64,000 nucleotides of DNA, taken from NCBI GenBank assembly GCA_950097015.1, contig CATNEN010000007.1, forward strand, positions 9,301,001-9,365,000, given 5' to 3'. Origin of the DNA: Macrostomum hystrix (Eukaryota > Platyhelminthes > Macrostomidae). A program made the position numbers and the translations under genes. The notes under the pieces are model-generated. The model worked only from the letters and a program-made list of their open reading frames with translations, was not told the DNA's origin and made no database searches. Of this stretch, positions 45,021 through 56,189 are shown one piece after another; the stretch's first letter is position 1; every line of letters starts with the position of its first letter.

Positions 45021-48000
45021 CCGCTGACAGGCCGCGCGTCCAAACGGCGAAACGGATCTGGCGGAGCCGACCCGCAGACCTCGGACACGGTGCACTCGGA
45101 CTCGTCCCGTCAGCGTCTCACCGCACGTGGTCGCGAGCTGGGCCGCCTGTTCTGCAAGAACAGCTCGCTGCGCGGCGTGTCGAAGGTGGCTCACTCAGGC
45201 ACCGGCTTCCTGCGTGCCATCTGGCTGGTATTCGTCCTCATGATGTTCCTCCTGCTGCTGTACTCCAGCTGCCGCATCATCAGCAACTACCGGGACTACA
45301 ATGTGGCCATTCAGACTTCCATGCTGTTCAACAATGCCAGCACTTTTCCCACAGTAACGCTGTGCAGCCACTACCCCTTCTCGCACAATGCGCACAGTCT
45401 GTGGCGACGCGGTAGTGCGCCTTCGCCCAGCGCCTTCAACCGAATGCTGCGAAACCTCACCGGAGAGTTGTTGCTGGGCAACAGCGACTACCTTGCGCAC
45501 AAGCTCACCAATTACGATAAGCTGAGCGTGTTCTACCAGAACCTGGAGCCCGAGATGGCGAACGCCATGGGCCACCAAGCCAACGAGCTGCTACTGCACT
45601 GTCTCGTCATTCAAGGAAGCTATTCCTTCGTTGGCAAAGCCAAGGACTGCGGCTTAACTTTCAAACTGGTTTCAAGTCCCCGCTATTTTAACTGCTACTC
45701 GGTCAGCTCCTTGGCCGACAGTCGCCAGGTGACGGCTATGTATCTCATTCTGAAGCACAACTCACCGCGAAAATTCAGCACTTTCGAAGAGGCCTTCATC
45801 ATGGACGTATTCGATCAGGCGACCGGGTTCCGGCTACTGCTCCACGAAGCAGGCATCTACCCAGATGTGGAGCGCTTTGGGATTCACGTGGAGCCAGGTG
45901 ACCTGAAAGCGTCGATTCGATTATTTCAAACATAATTTATCTAACAGGGATTTACACACGATTTATATAACTGAGCTGTGGTGCTTGAGAAGCATAACAA
46001 TTCGTAACCAACCAATCAGGTAAGATGACGGAGATCGCATTCGACACGGTGTTCTGGAACGAGGCCAACGACTCGCCAAATGACCGCTGCCAGCAGGACG
46101 ACCAACCGAGCATCAGCGACCTGGGAGTCAGCTACAACTACTCCTATGCTGCCTGCATCGACCAGCAGCTGAACGAGAACATCATCGCCCGCTGCGGCTG
46201 CATTCTGTCCCGACTGCCGCGGCCGGTGTCGCGTCCCACAGCTCGGGTGCCCTACTGCGGCCGTATCGACTACAAAGACGCGTCGGCCTTCTTAAAGTGA
46301 GACCCCTGGCAGCTTCTGTAGTGCTGGGATGTACTGAAATCCGAATAGAAAAATCTGATCTACAGGAAAAGTACGAGCGAAATCACGAGCGTGAAATTAA
46401 GGAAACTTTAGCCAAAAAACTGACATCCCATCGATTAACAAAAATATGGTGTCTAGAAATTGAGACACAGTAAGCAGCTTTAAGTTTATAATATTGATTA
46501 ATTCGAGCAGCTGAATGTGAGAAATGAAGTGCCCTCTTCTTGCACAGTCAGTTAGGGATTTTTACATTAGATATAAGTGCGGAAATCTGACAAATAGAGT
46601 TTCGACCAGTCTCATTTATTGGATCTCATTTTATCAAATTCAAATAATAGTTTTTTCAGTAAGCTGAATTTGTAACAACTGATTCACCTCAATGGGAATT
46701 TTCGCTCCATCAGTACGATCTGTGATCCTCTGCAGCGCAATCTACCTCGAATGTACCTCGAATCTACCTCGAATGTACCTCGAATCTACCTCGAAAGGCG
46801 GAGAGGGCCGTCCATTCTGTGAGCCCCTGTCAACCAGACGCCCTTTGGTGAGGGAATCAAGCGTCTTGCTCAAGGATACAAATTGTCTCGGCCAGAAGTG
46901 CAAAGCTCTAACAGCCAGGCTAAAATTAAAAGCTTCTAATTAAGCCAAACTATACCGTAAGGTAGCAGCCTTTAAAATTGCTCTAACAGTTTTATTTTGT
47001 CAGCAGGGCATTAAGAACTAGTGATGAGAATCTTAGATTGATCCCCCATCATTGGTAAACTCAGGTACGTCTGTGTCTTCTTACTTGTCTTGTTCATTAT
47101 TCAGCCCTTGTTGTTTATCAGCCCCAAAACAATTTCCAAAGTGCTTGAACATTTATTATTTTCAAATTAAATTCCAATTCCAGTTCAAATCAATTAAAAT
47201 CTAACGAATTTTTATCCCGTCTGACAAATGCGCAGCTCCTAAATAAAGAATCGACAGACAAAGTAAAATTGGTACCAAACTGACAACTGCTGCATGCTCT
47301 TTCCGCTCTGAATCAAACCATAACCAACTTGCATTGCTGTGAAAAGTCATTAGAAACGTTAGAAGAACTCAGAAAAAAAGTACATTTCAGATTTAAGTCA
47401 TCACGTGTGAAAATGCTTGTGCATGATAACTTGGGCTCTCGCTCTGCAACTAACTCTGCGAGGACTATGTGGTCGTGTAGCCCTCAGAACAACAGAAAAT
47501 CTTGTTCTCTTTTAGTTGGAAGAACCCTTTCAACCTTTCATTCTGAAACCTTTGACATTCTGACTTCGATTACTATCATTACTATCCACAGAAGCCTGCT
47601 CATAGTTTGACCCTAAGGGTATAGGCAGCAACCCGGTTTCCACGCGACATGATGACCTTAATTGTGCTGGCGCCACTCCGATTTTCTCGATTCATCTTCT
47701 CAGCTATTTTATATAGTAGAGTCAGGACATGAACCGAACAGACTTTTTGAACACCGCGCAACAGCTGCGGCCACAGACTATATATCCTCTAGATGTGTCA
47801 CTCACCCGTTTAAGCTTGCGGGAATCTCCGCTCGCTGGCTGCCATGAAAACCCACCATTTTGGCCAATGGCCATGGACTATTTGTCAGCGAGCTGTTTAC
47901 CCAAGCTATCGTGCTTATAGACTTTGGCCATAGAACTGTTGAGTCAGCTTGAATCGTTGTGAGCATGGATGAAGGAATAGTGTATTGCTGCACGAAAACG

Positions 48001-49217
48001 AGTACGTCGATCTGTGGCAAAGGCACGTGCATTCCTTCATCCATGGTTGTGAATATATTTAAGCGGGAAGTGTTAAGCAGGAGAATTGTCTATGGCTAAA
48101 CCTCTTTTGTTTTCGTGGGCAGAAGAGTTTTGCTTGAGTGACACATCTTGAGGAAATATAAACTGTGGCTGTGGCTGCGCCAATGGCTGTAGATATGGCC
48201 AACTGGGTTTATGTAATTGCAACCTGCAATCTAGAAGAGGTTGTAGCCTTGTGGTTAGAGCGTCTGACTCACGCATTGAAGGTCGGGGGTTCGATTCTGG
48301 ACTGCACTGAACAATTTGTGTCCTTTAGCAAGACACTTAACTCTACATCGCTTCAGTTCACCCAGCTGTTAAATGGGTACCAGCATTAGCTGGGGTAATT
48401 GAGGGTGGGTGTGGCGTCCCCCCAGTCCATGGACTGAACAGCCAGCCGTACGCAGTCTTCAGATGCGCCGTGCAATAGCTGCGGCTGTGCTGTCGGCTGC
48501 ACATCTGGCCCAATTGGGGCTGGTGTAATCAATTATTATTATTAATTGTTATTATACCCAGTCTATCCAGTCTATCCTAAATGTCTTGAACGTATTTACA
48601 TTTTTAATAATATATGTAACGCTAATGTCTGCAGCAAATATTATTTAATTAAGTGCGCCGTTTCAAACTGCAGCCGCCTGTACTGCCTGGAGCGGCTCAA
48701 CGTAGGCGCCATACGACAAGCTGCCGATGGTTCCGTGTGCCGCAAGCGCTGCCAGCGTCTCCTCTATGAACAGACGGCCTCAATAACGCGTTGGCGCTAC
48801 GCAGACTTTCAGCTGCGCTGGCTGCTCAACCAATCACACACCTGGGCTCGTCTGTTTAGGGCGACCGCTCGTAACGATTCGGTCGAACGCGAGCGAATGC
48901 GGCAGCGTGTGCTGGCCTACGTGCGCGCCGATAGCCTGAAGGAAAAAGAGGCTGCTATTCCCGCCTACGGAGCTGACGCTAAGCCAGACGATGATGACGA
49001 CGAGCAATTTACCTTTCTCGTTATTCGACGAAAGAGTTTGGACACTATCCAAAAGGAGGAGAAGCTGACTGTCACCTTCGAAGCCTTGGTGAGCCGCATT
49101 GGCGGCCTTTGCTCCCTGTACTTGGGTCTCACGATGGCCTTCTTTGTCGAGATGCTCGAGTTCGCCTACCTAGCATTTCGTCATCTGAGAGGTCGTTTTA
49201 CAGGCGGCGATGTCTAA
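45021..49217 (+). CDS. DEG/ENaC (amiloride-sensitive) sodium channel subunit
   Basis: Three exons: about 45021-45897, 46020-46296 and 48674-49217. The joins restore G|GT (Gly) and AA|C (Asn), giving about 565 residues. TM1 is LRAIWLVFVLMMFLLLLYSS; after it FPTVTLCSHYPFS matches the conserved FPAVTxC block. Exon 2 has the extracellular Cys cluster (YAACIDQQLNEN, RCGCILSRLPRP, PYCGRIDYKD). Exon 3 has further Cys and then TM2, GGLCSLYLGLTMAFFVEMLE. Trimers of such subunits form proton-, peptide- or mechanically gated sodium channels. Two oddities: the cytoplasmic gating motif His-Gly reads SSLRGV, and the selectivity filter Gly-x-Ser reads Gly-Leu-Thr. No ATG is in frame near the 5' end; the frame is open from a stop at 44991. 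An acceptor-like CCCGCAG ending at 45020 would place exon 1 in phase 0. The start is uncertain. Confidence 0.88.
46738..46797 (+). repeat. 12-bp short tandem repeat in the DEG/ENaC intron
   Basis: About five copies of CCTCGAATSTAC within the long second intron. Confidence 0.85.
48228..48545 (+). mobile_element. tRNA-derived SINE, family A, full length
   Basis: The best copy in the window, in the DEG/ENaC second intron. The tRNA head has box A GTGGTTAGAGCGTCTGAC and box B GGGGGTTCGATTC. A central region with TTAGCAAGACACTTAACTC and CAGCTGTTAAATGGGTACC resembles the conserved middle of several animal SINE groups. The tail has CCATGGACTGAACAGCCAGC, AATAGCTGCGGCTGTGCTG and CTGGCCCAATTGGGGCTGGT, and ends with (ATT)n. 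Confidence 0.88.
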
Positions 49218-52020
49218 CTGCCAGTCTTGTAAATAATCGAAGTATAAAACGCTGTGCGTTGCTCATTTTCTCTAGGGTGAAATATACTATATTATATACA
49301 ATTATATACTTTTTATACTATTTTAGTAAGATCTATCTGAAAAAAATAATCATAAAATGGGCAGTCAACAATCAGTAAGGGCCATAAATTGTCTTCAAGA
49401 GTACTTTATATCCTACTTCTGCTCCAGAAGAAAATATAATACTCTATCGAAAGTATGCATACATTTTCCATATCAGGCTTTTGTTTAGATTTGTGCCCTT
49501 CGTTGTCGTGACACATGGGCTAAATGGCAGGCCCAGAACCTGATCCCAGGCCCAGAGTGGACCTAGCCTGCATGATCTGCCTATACCAAACAGCGGCAGA
49601 GGTCGCCGTAATATATGAATGGCGCTGACAGCAGAAGGTTTTTTATATTTGGAAAACTAATAGCAGTAGTGATGCCTAGTACTTTCGCAAAAGTATAGAT
49701 ATATTTTCAAATACAGGTAAAAAGCAGTACATTTGCAAAAATAATAACTGTTCTGGTACATTTTCCAGGTGTTGTACTTTTGCGAAAGTACGAGTATTTA
49801 TGAGATTTTAAACGAAGGAAAAATGCCTTTTGCAAAAATGACGGTTTTGGTGCATAATAAGCTAAGGTTTGTGTTGTCTTTTCGCGAAAAATTATATATT
49901 CTTAAAAGAAGGTTCATGGCAGTACTTTAGCAAAAACATAACTGATGCCAGCTACATCTGCTATTCAACTTTCTCGAAATTATCCACGTTGACTTGTGTT
50001 CTCAACGAAGACAAGTGCGGTATATTTGCAAAAACATTGTTTAGTATCAAATAACTAAACTTAGTTTTTTGTTGATCAATATGACATCATGAGACAGCTG
50101 TGGTTATTATAACGGGAAATGATCTAGCTGTTCTCCAATTAATTCCAAGGCAGTTAAAGGCAGTTATTATGCTAGAGCCATGATAGACAAATACACTCGT
50201 ATACTGCTGGGTGGCATCGAGTAGCGAATTTCTCACCTGAACATACGGAATCCCAAAATTTGAATAGGGGGTGAGCAGGAATACTCTTACTGACTGATTG
50301 GGTGTGAAGGAAAACCATTCTGAAATATCACAGATACTAAAGTTACTATATATATTATATTGTTGGGCTTAATATAAATAATTAGCTACATGCGGTGATA
50401 GGCAAACAATTTCGTCACGAATATTGTGACATTATTTAATCTAATCGGTATCAGAACCATTAAATACGAAACCCATGGACAGACATTCGAGCTAATAACA
50501 CCGTAAATCAAATAGCTCAAAACTAATTTATTAGCTAGTACAGCGGTTTGTAAGTCTTTTTAGCTTTTTGTGCTTATCGATTGAAAATAGCCGTGCAGCA
50601 TTAAAAGAAAGTGGAATAGTTAAGGTTTTGCCTACTGCGCAATAATATTTAACGTATCTTTCTTTTTCTGAGAAATATGCAGATTGCACATGCAAATTAT
50701 GTTACTATGCAACATACTAATCACATTAGTGTAAATAGCATATTGTACTATAAATATTGCTGTTTCAGTATATTCATGATTTTTCTATTAATATTAGTCG
50801 TTTTCATAGTGGTAAACTTACCCAAATACCACATGATTTATCGACTTAAGAAAAAAGTTAAAATAAAGAAAAAAGTCACTGTTAAAATAGTGAGAGTTGT
50901 CTTTAAATTTAACTTGGTGTGAATTAGATTTCTATATGCTGTACAGTGTACCTGTACTGGCTGTAGCAATTTTACGTAGCTAGCTAGCCTAGAACATAAA
51001 GTTGTATGTTATTGTATTTTTTTGCCATGCAATTCAGCCATTAAAAGCATTTTTAGAGTCTGTCTATCCTGAACATATATATCAATATATATCTATCTAT
51101 ATATATAGGCCCTATATATATATATATAAAAAGCCTAATGAAAACCCAACTAAGAAATCCTGACTCACAACTATGTTTTAGGCATCAGATGCAAATCTTG
51201 CATCTTCTCAATTTTATTTAACAAATTTTATGCTAAAAGATATGTATATTTTTGGACCTGTGTACAATTTGCACCTACATTTTAGGGTTGTGTTTTCAAC
51301 AAAAAACTCTACACTGAGCTATTTATGGCTAGGTCTCCCTAATTAGCTGGGCCTACTAACAGCCAAACTAGTTAGTAGCACTAGCACTCTTTGTCCTCCA
51401 TATTTGTATAGTCATGTTGTTACTCAAATTTTATTCTCTACTCTTTAGATTCATTAGACTGTAACATAATGCTAGGTAGTTAGTTATACTTTGTAGCCAA
51501 TTATCTGAATCATATTTAAAGTGAATAGCTTTAATCCTGTTAAGACTTCAGGGGTTTCTAATCAACTTCAAAATTCACCTGCTGCAAAGTTTTCTTTTGT
51601 AAGTGGGTTGTTGACCTATTGTCTATTGTAGCTTCCTTGTAGGCCTACTAGTTATTTATATAGGTATATTTATTTTATTGCAATGAACTATGATATATCA
51701 CAAAATCTTATTGTCACATTTGTTATCTAAATAAAATTGATTCCACCCAAACCCCACTTAGTGTGGCATTCCCATATAATGTACTAGCTTTTTTTGCCCG
51801 TTGTTTTTGGGGCAGAAATTTAAAGCAAAGCAGTAAGCAATTCACGTCTCTGTATTAACTTTATAGTGAAGGTCACCATTTATTTATTTACTGCATTCAT
51901 GAAAAGTAAAGAGTTTGTTTAAGGGCGTTTTAAGTAAAAAATAAGTGAAAAGTTTGTCCAAACAGCCCCCTCTTGATTACTTCTTTAGAAACATGTCTCT
52001 TAGCCACTCCTCTATACAGT
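49218..52020. other. AT-rich spacer
   Basis: No gene was recognised. (TA)n runs lie at 51080-51125, and scattered TAGGCCTA-type palindromes occur, for example at 51640. A frame at 50677-50922 encodes a hydrophobic segment followed by Lys-rich sequence, but its base composition matches the spacer and it is not called. Confidence 0.5.
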
Positions 52021-52293
52021 CAGTGGCAGATCCAGGAATTTTGTTTTGGGGCGGTCTGTCAGGGGAGCGCCATGAGAATCACAGAGGGGGTGCCAGCGAC
52101 CGAAAAAGGGCGCCAGGAGCCAAGAAAGGGCACCAGCGGCTGAAAAACGGGAGCCAGCGGCTGAAAAAGGGGTGCCAGCGGCCGAAAAGGGGCGCCAGTG
52201 CTGCGACTGGCACCCCTGGTGGGGGCATCTTATTCCCATGATTAAAATTTAGGGGGGCGACTGCCCCCCCCGCCCCCCCTAAATCTGCCTCTG
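52021..52293. mobile_element. hAT-type MITE, 273 bp, with exact 8-bp target duplication
   Basis: Ends are CAGTGGCAGATCCAGG on the left and the complement of CAGAGGCAGATTTAGG on the right. The flanks TATACAGT at 52013-52020 and 52294-52301 are identical. The interior has about five copies of a unit of about 22 bases (like GCCAGCGGCTGAAAAAGGGG) and G/C homopolymers. No transposase is present, and the exact duplication suggests a fairly recent insertion. Confidence 0.9.
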
Positions 52294-52457
52294 TATACAG
52301 TATGCATGTACACGCGTATACATAAGGAAAATAGCCATGGCATAACAATAACAATGTCAAAGAAACAAAATTAAACTGTTTCAGAGTTCAGAGTTAGACA
52401 GGTCAAGGTCAATTCGTGACTACTTTTCTATTAATTGCTTGCGAGTCACCTCAAGGC

Positions 52458-52619
52458 CTAGGGATACACCACATTCTTCGTTCTTCCCCTTGGTGCGAAA
52501 ATGAATAGGCCAGCTGGAGTTCCAACACGGGAGCAGGCGACATAAAGCTGCCCATGCGAGAAGCAAGGAGTCTCCAGGTTGATGCCAGCCACCTTCAGCG
52601 ACTGTCCCTGAGCCTTGAG
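52458..52619 (-). pseudogene. Helitron / PIF1-like helicase C-terminal fragment
   Basis: The minus strand has an uninterrupted 53-codon frame that opens LKAQGQSLKVAGINL and continues with FSHGQLYVACSRVG, FIFAPRGRTKNVVYP and a stop. This is the C-terminal end of PIF1-type helicases carried by Helitrons (motif V/VI region, FSHGQLYVAxSR). Upstream motifs are missing. It is a 5'-truncated copy, intact over the part that remains. Confidence 0.85.
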
Positions 52620-52639
52620 CCTAAAGACAGAGTTTTCAC

Positions 52640-53270
52640 TTTAGCTACAAAAAAGCCCTGCGCACTGGGACGCCACCGCACTCACCACACTCAGTCTCAG
52701 TGCTGCTTGGGGGCCAGTAGACAGTCTAGGGGTTTGGGCTGTGTACATTCACGGCTTGAAATACAATGTACAGTCTGGGGCTTCGGCGCCCGGGGAAGGG
52801 AGGGGGTGGCTGTAATAAAATTTGGCCCGCAGAGTGGCGGAGGGGAGTTGGGGTGGCTGTCCTCGGAAAACAAAAAGTGACTCACTTTGAGATGATGCAG
52901 CTTTGCTCTGGATTGAGTAGAGATGTTCAAAATTGACAGCATTGTTGGAAAACATGTAAAGTGTAAGTGGATCAAATTTGGAGAAAATCTGACAAAGTGG
53001 GGCGACGATATGTCGAATTGAGTGATTTTTTGACGATTTTTGAGCAGTTTTTTGCACTTTTGAGCAGGAAGGAAATGATTTTTCGGGAATTTGAGTAGCC
53101 TATTGCACTCAGCGTAGGTGGTTTTAGGTATGTGCAAAGTTTGGTGCGATTTGGTTGAGCGGTTTCGGCGTCTATAAAGACAAAAGGTTGCACACACACA
53201 CACACACACACACACAGACAGACAGACAGAGTTTTCACTTTTATATATATAGATATAGATTGAACAGTGC
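52640..53270 (-). mobile_element. Probable non-coding part of the Helitron-related insertion
   Basis: The phrase ACAGAGTTTTCACTTT occurs next to the helicase tail (about 52627-52642) and again at 53226-53241 after (CA)13 and (GACA)n, before a TATATATAGATATAG stretch. This spaced repetition suggests that the block was moved with, or rearranged from, one element. The middle has no coding signal. Confidence 0.4.
53191..53228 (+). repeat. (CA)n-(GACA)n microsatellite
   Basis: Thirteen CA units followed by about four GACA units. Confidence 0.97.
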
Positions 53271-53557
53271 TACAATTATCCCAACTAAGCACAATGCCAC
53301 ATTAGGTATGCTTTGCTCTACCCCAACTTCCAATTAGCCACTTGTGAACTCAGTGGGATACCTGTTGCAGGAGGTATAAAATCTGTTTAAAAAGAGATCT
53401 TACATCTCATTCACATCTCATTAAATGTATATTTGTATAGGTGCGCAGCCGATGAGATTAGAGCCACAGGTGTTAGGTGTGTAGCTGACATGCATTAGCA
53501 GATCGGTTTAGCAGGTGACAGACATTAGCTTTGTTAACCACTACACTTCACTTTAAG

Positions 53558-54923
53558 CTTATCGGCCGGTGCTTCTCAGCAGCGTTGGCACCAGGGCTGC
53601 CACAATCCGCAGCTGCCCGCCTGCTAAATACGAAAGTCCTTTACGACCATTACTCTCGTGAGTTCTCACCAACGCTAGCCCCTAACTACCGGCCCGAAGA
53701 AGCCTTGCTAGCTGAGCCCGAGGCCCTTGCGCGAAGCATCGATGCGCGCTGTGGCGGTACAGGCGACGGCGGCTGGTCAGCGATTCGAGCAACAAAGGAG
53801 TTGCTTGCAGAGGCGCGGGAAGCGGCGCGGCGGCTGCGCCAGTGCGAACCAGTCGACGGCGGGGAGGGACGTCCCGAGGCGAAGCGGCTGAAGGACGAAT
53901 ACAGGTGAGTAAGTGATTTCAGTGATTGGCAGATGTTGTAATCTTATCTAATTAGTTTTTAATGAAGTCTCTCTTCTCAATGTCTACTTCGCCAGGCACT
54001 TACACAATGCCTTCTGGGACCGGGCGCTCTCCCTACCCAATCGCCTGCATCCAAACGCGAATCAGGCCGGCCCGGCAACCGGCTTTTCCGTTGTCATGGA
54101 TACCGCAGCGACGCCGTCTCCATCAGGACTGCGCCGCATCTGGCTATCCGGCCGTCGGCTCGAATTCATTGAAGAGGCCGGTCTGAGGCTGCAAACTCGC
54201 GCCGCGAACTCTTTGGCCGAGCTAATCGCCAACTCCGTCAACTGTGACGGCCACGGCTGGCTGCCGAACCGCGGTCCCGACTGGGTCACCGCCCCGGTGC
54301 TGGCTGCTTGCGGCTGGCCGGAGTCCGACGCCATCGGCCTGCCGGCCGACAAGCGCGACACCGCCGACTCCACGGCAGAAAATCCGCACCTGCGCCTCTT
54401 CCTCGTCGGCGCTGCCTCCCTACCGGCTATGGCCGCCCAGCTGGGCCGCCGGCAGGCCGCCACCACCAGCCTGCCGCTCCGGCTGGTCTGCCGTGGCCGC
54501 CTGCACTCTCCGGGCCGCCAGTCGGCGGAGGCGCTGTCGCTGCTGCACGCCTCCGCCTCGTCGGCAGCCTGCGACGCTGGCTTCGTCGAAGCAGTCGGCC
54601 TTGCCGCGGCTGCTTGGCGCCGTCTGGCCACGGAGCTGCCGCTGTCACCGCCTCGCCGGTTGCGAATTGTCGCCCGCATCATTCCGCCCCAGCACTTGCG
54701 GCTTGGCGAATCGCGCCGGATCGACTGGACGCTGGAGGAGGCGGACACCGCTGCCTCCGGTGGCACCAGTCAGACAGTAGCCAGCGTGGCCCAGCTGGAC
54801 GAGTTTGTTGGCCGTCGGCTTTTGTGCCTCGATCCGCGCGGCCGGCCTCTCAGCATTGTCCACGCCTGCCTGCTAGACTGTGGCGCCCTGCTGCGCGCAG
54901 TCTGGCCAGACGACGCTTCTTGA
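53558..54923 (+). CDS. Mitochondrial seryl-tRNA synthetase-like pseudoenzyme
   Basis: Exons 53558-53904 and 53996-54923 (ACAG|GTGAGT ... CGCCAG|G) give about 425 residues. The N-terminus (LIGRCFSAALAPGLPQSAAA) looks like a mitochondrial presequence. KVLYDHYSREF, an Arg/Glu-rich coiled-coil region, and HNAFWDRALSLPNRLHPNA match the tRNA-binding arm and the LPNxxHP boundary of mitochondrial SerRS. In the catalytic half, LRLFLVGAASLPAMAA aligns with the L-x-GTAE block and LPLRLVCRGRLHSPG with motif 2 (normally ...CYRxE), while the C-terminal part replaces motif 3 (G-x-G-x-x-R). The ATP and serine residues are lost, so aminoacylation is unlikely. Insect SLIMP is a comparable dead SerRS paralogue. 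No ATG is in frame: a stop lies at 53516 and an acceptor-like CTTTAAG ends at 53557, giving phase 0. Confidence 0.78.
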
Positions 54924-55022
54924 CTGACCTAACTTACTATCTTTACTTACTTAATTTACTTGCTTTTAATTGCTTTGATTTCTAAGTCCAAGAAAATGCT
55001 AATTGTGAGCTGATACTAAACG

Positions 55023-55028
55023 AATAAA
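55023..55028 (+). terminator. Polyadenylation signal of the SerRS-like gene
   Basis: AATAAA lies 99 bases after the stop codon. Confidence 0.6.
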
Positions 55029-55317
55029 ATGTTTCTCTACTTTGTTGCACGTCTGGGGCGTCAGGAATGCTTTTCTGCATAGAGACTGAAACCAGAAACA
55101 TCGGAGTCCATTCATATGGCTAATTGACTGACCGTTGCTGTAGTGTTTCAATGTCGTGTCGAATGCTCTTTGTTGTGTTGTATGAAAGCCGCCACCCAAA
55201 ATGTAAAGCATTGACAGTTTCACATGTCCTCAAACGACAAAAAAGTAGCTTTGTCCTGCATTTGCATTTAAAGTGCATTGCGTCATTCGCAAGGTTTTCC
55301 AACCTTGGGTGATCAAT

Positions 55318-55460
55318 GTTGCTACCTAGGGGGTTTTAGCCTTTAGGTGGTTAGGGGTTCGATTCCCGATTCCACAGGAGGTGGGTGGGTGTGGCGTCCA
55401 TGGACTGAATAGCATCGACTGCGCATCTGGCCCAATCGGGGCAGGTGTATTTATTTATTA
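55318..55460 (+). mobile_element. tRNA-derived SINE, family A, internally deleted
   Basis: It has a box B segment (GGGGTTCGATTCCCGATTC), then jumps directly to the tail (GGGTGTGGCGTCCATGGACT, CTGCGCATCTGGCCCAATCG, GGGGCAGGTGT) and an (ATT)n end. The central core is missing. Confidence 0.8.
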
Positions 55461-56183
55461 ACTATTATTATTACTAGTATTATTATTGATATTATTATCA
55501 AACAACCCACCAGCACGTGAAAAGAAACAAAGTCAAGAATAGCGGCGAAATTGCAGCAATTACGGGCGAGAGTGCAATGGCAGTCGCGTACTATTATTGT
55601 GCTGAAGCTGCTGGCCTGCTGGGTCAGGCGCAGCAGAAGATAGAAAAACAAAAGTGCAAATAAAGTGCATAAGAATGGACATAACTGTGCTGGAAGAGAC
55701 AGCTAGAAAAAACAGAGTCATCTCGAATATATCAAAGAACAGGGAGCTCGATATTTTATCTGGAGTCCCTAAGAACGAACCCCGCAACGACTGTTTGCTT
55801 TGGTTGCTGCCCTACAAGGGTCAGTGCATGTTGTGTACTCAGCCGATAGTACGAGTACAGCTAACTCCCTAACTGCGCAATTGAAAACAGAGGGTTGACA
55901 AAAATGCGATTCGCAGATGCACACAGAAGCAGCAATCAACACTAAGCATGCGAGCCAATTCTCAGTGGGCAATGTTGCACTAAAAAGCAAGCGAATTATC
56001 TTGAGCTCCAATGCACCTGTACTCAGATAGACACTCTGGCAGTTAGAAACTGAGGCACGGAAACAAGCAGAAAATAAGCATAGAAAATTAGCATTCTGAA
56101 ATAGGTCAGTGAAGTAGCGAGCAGGTATGCAGTAGCAATTAACTAAAGCTTAAGAATTTTAAGTGCGAAGTAAGCAGAAATAA

Positions 56184-56189
56184 TTTATT
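56184..56189 (-). terminator. Candidate polyadenylation signal of acetyl-CoA carboxylase
   Basis: TTTATT on the plus strand, about 375 bases past the stop codon on the minus strand. Confidence 0.35.

Noticed and set aside
48228-48300. tRNA gene
   Set aside because: The tRNA-like head runs straight into a SINE core and tail repeated elsewhere in the window.
50677-50922. Small hydrophobic/Lys-rich protein
   Set aside because: Base composition equals the AT-rich spacer, no splice or poly(A) support, no homology recognised.
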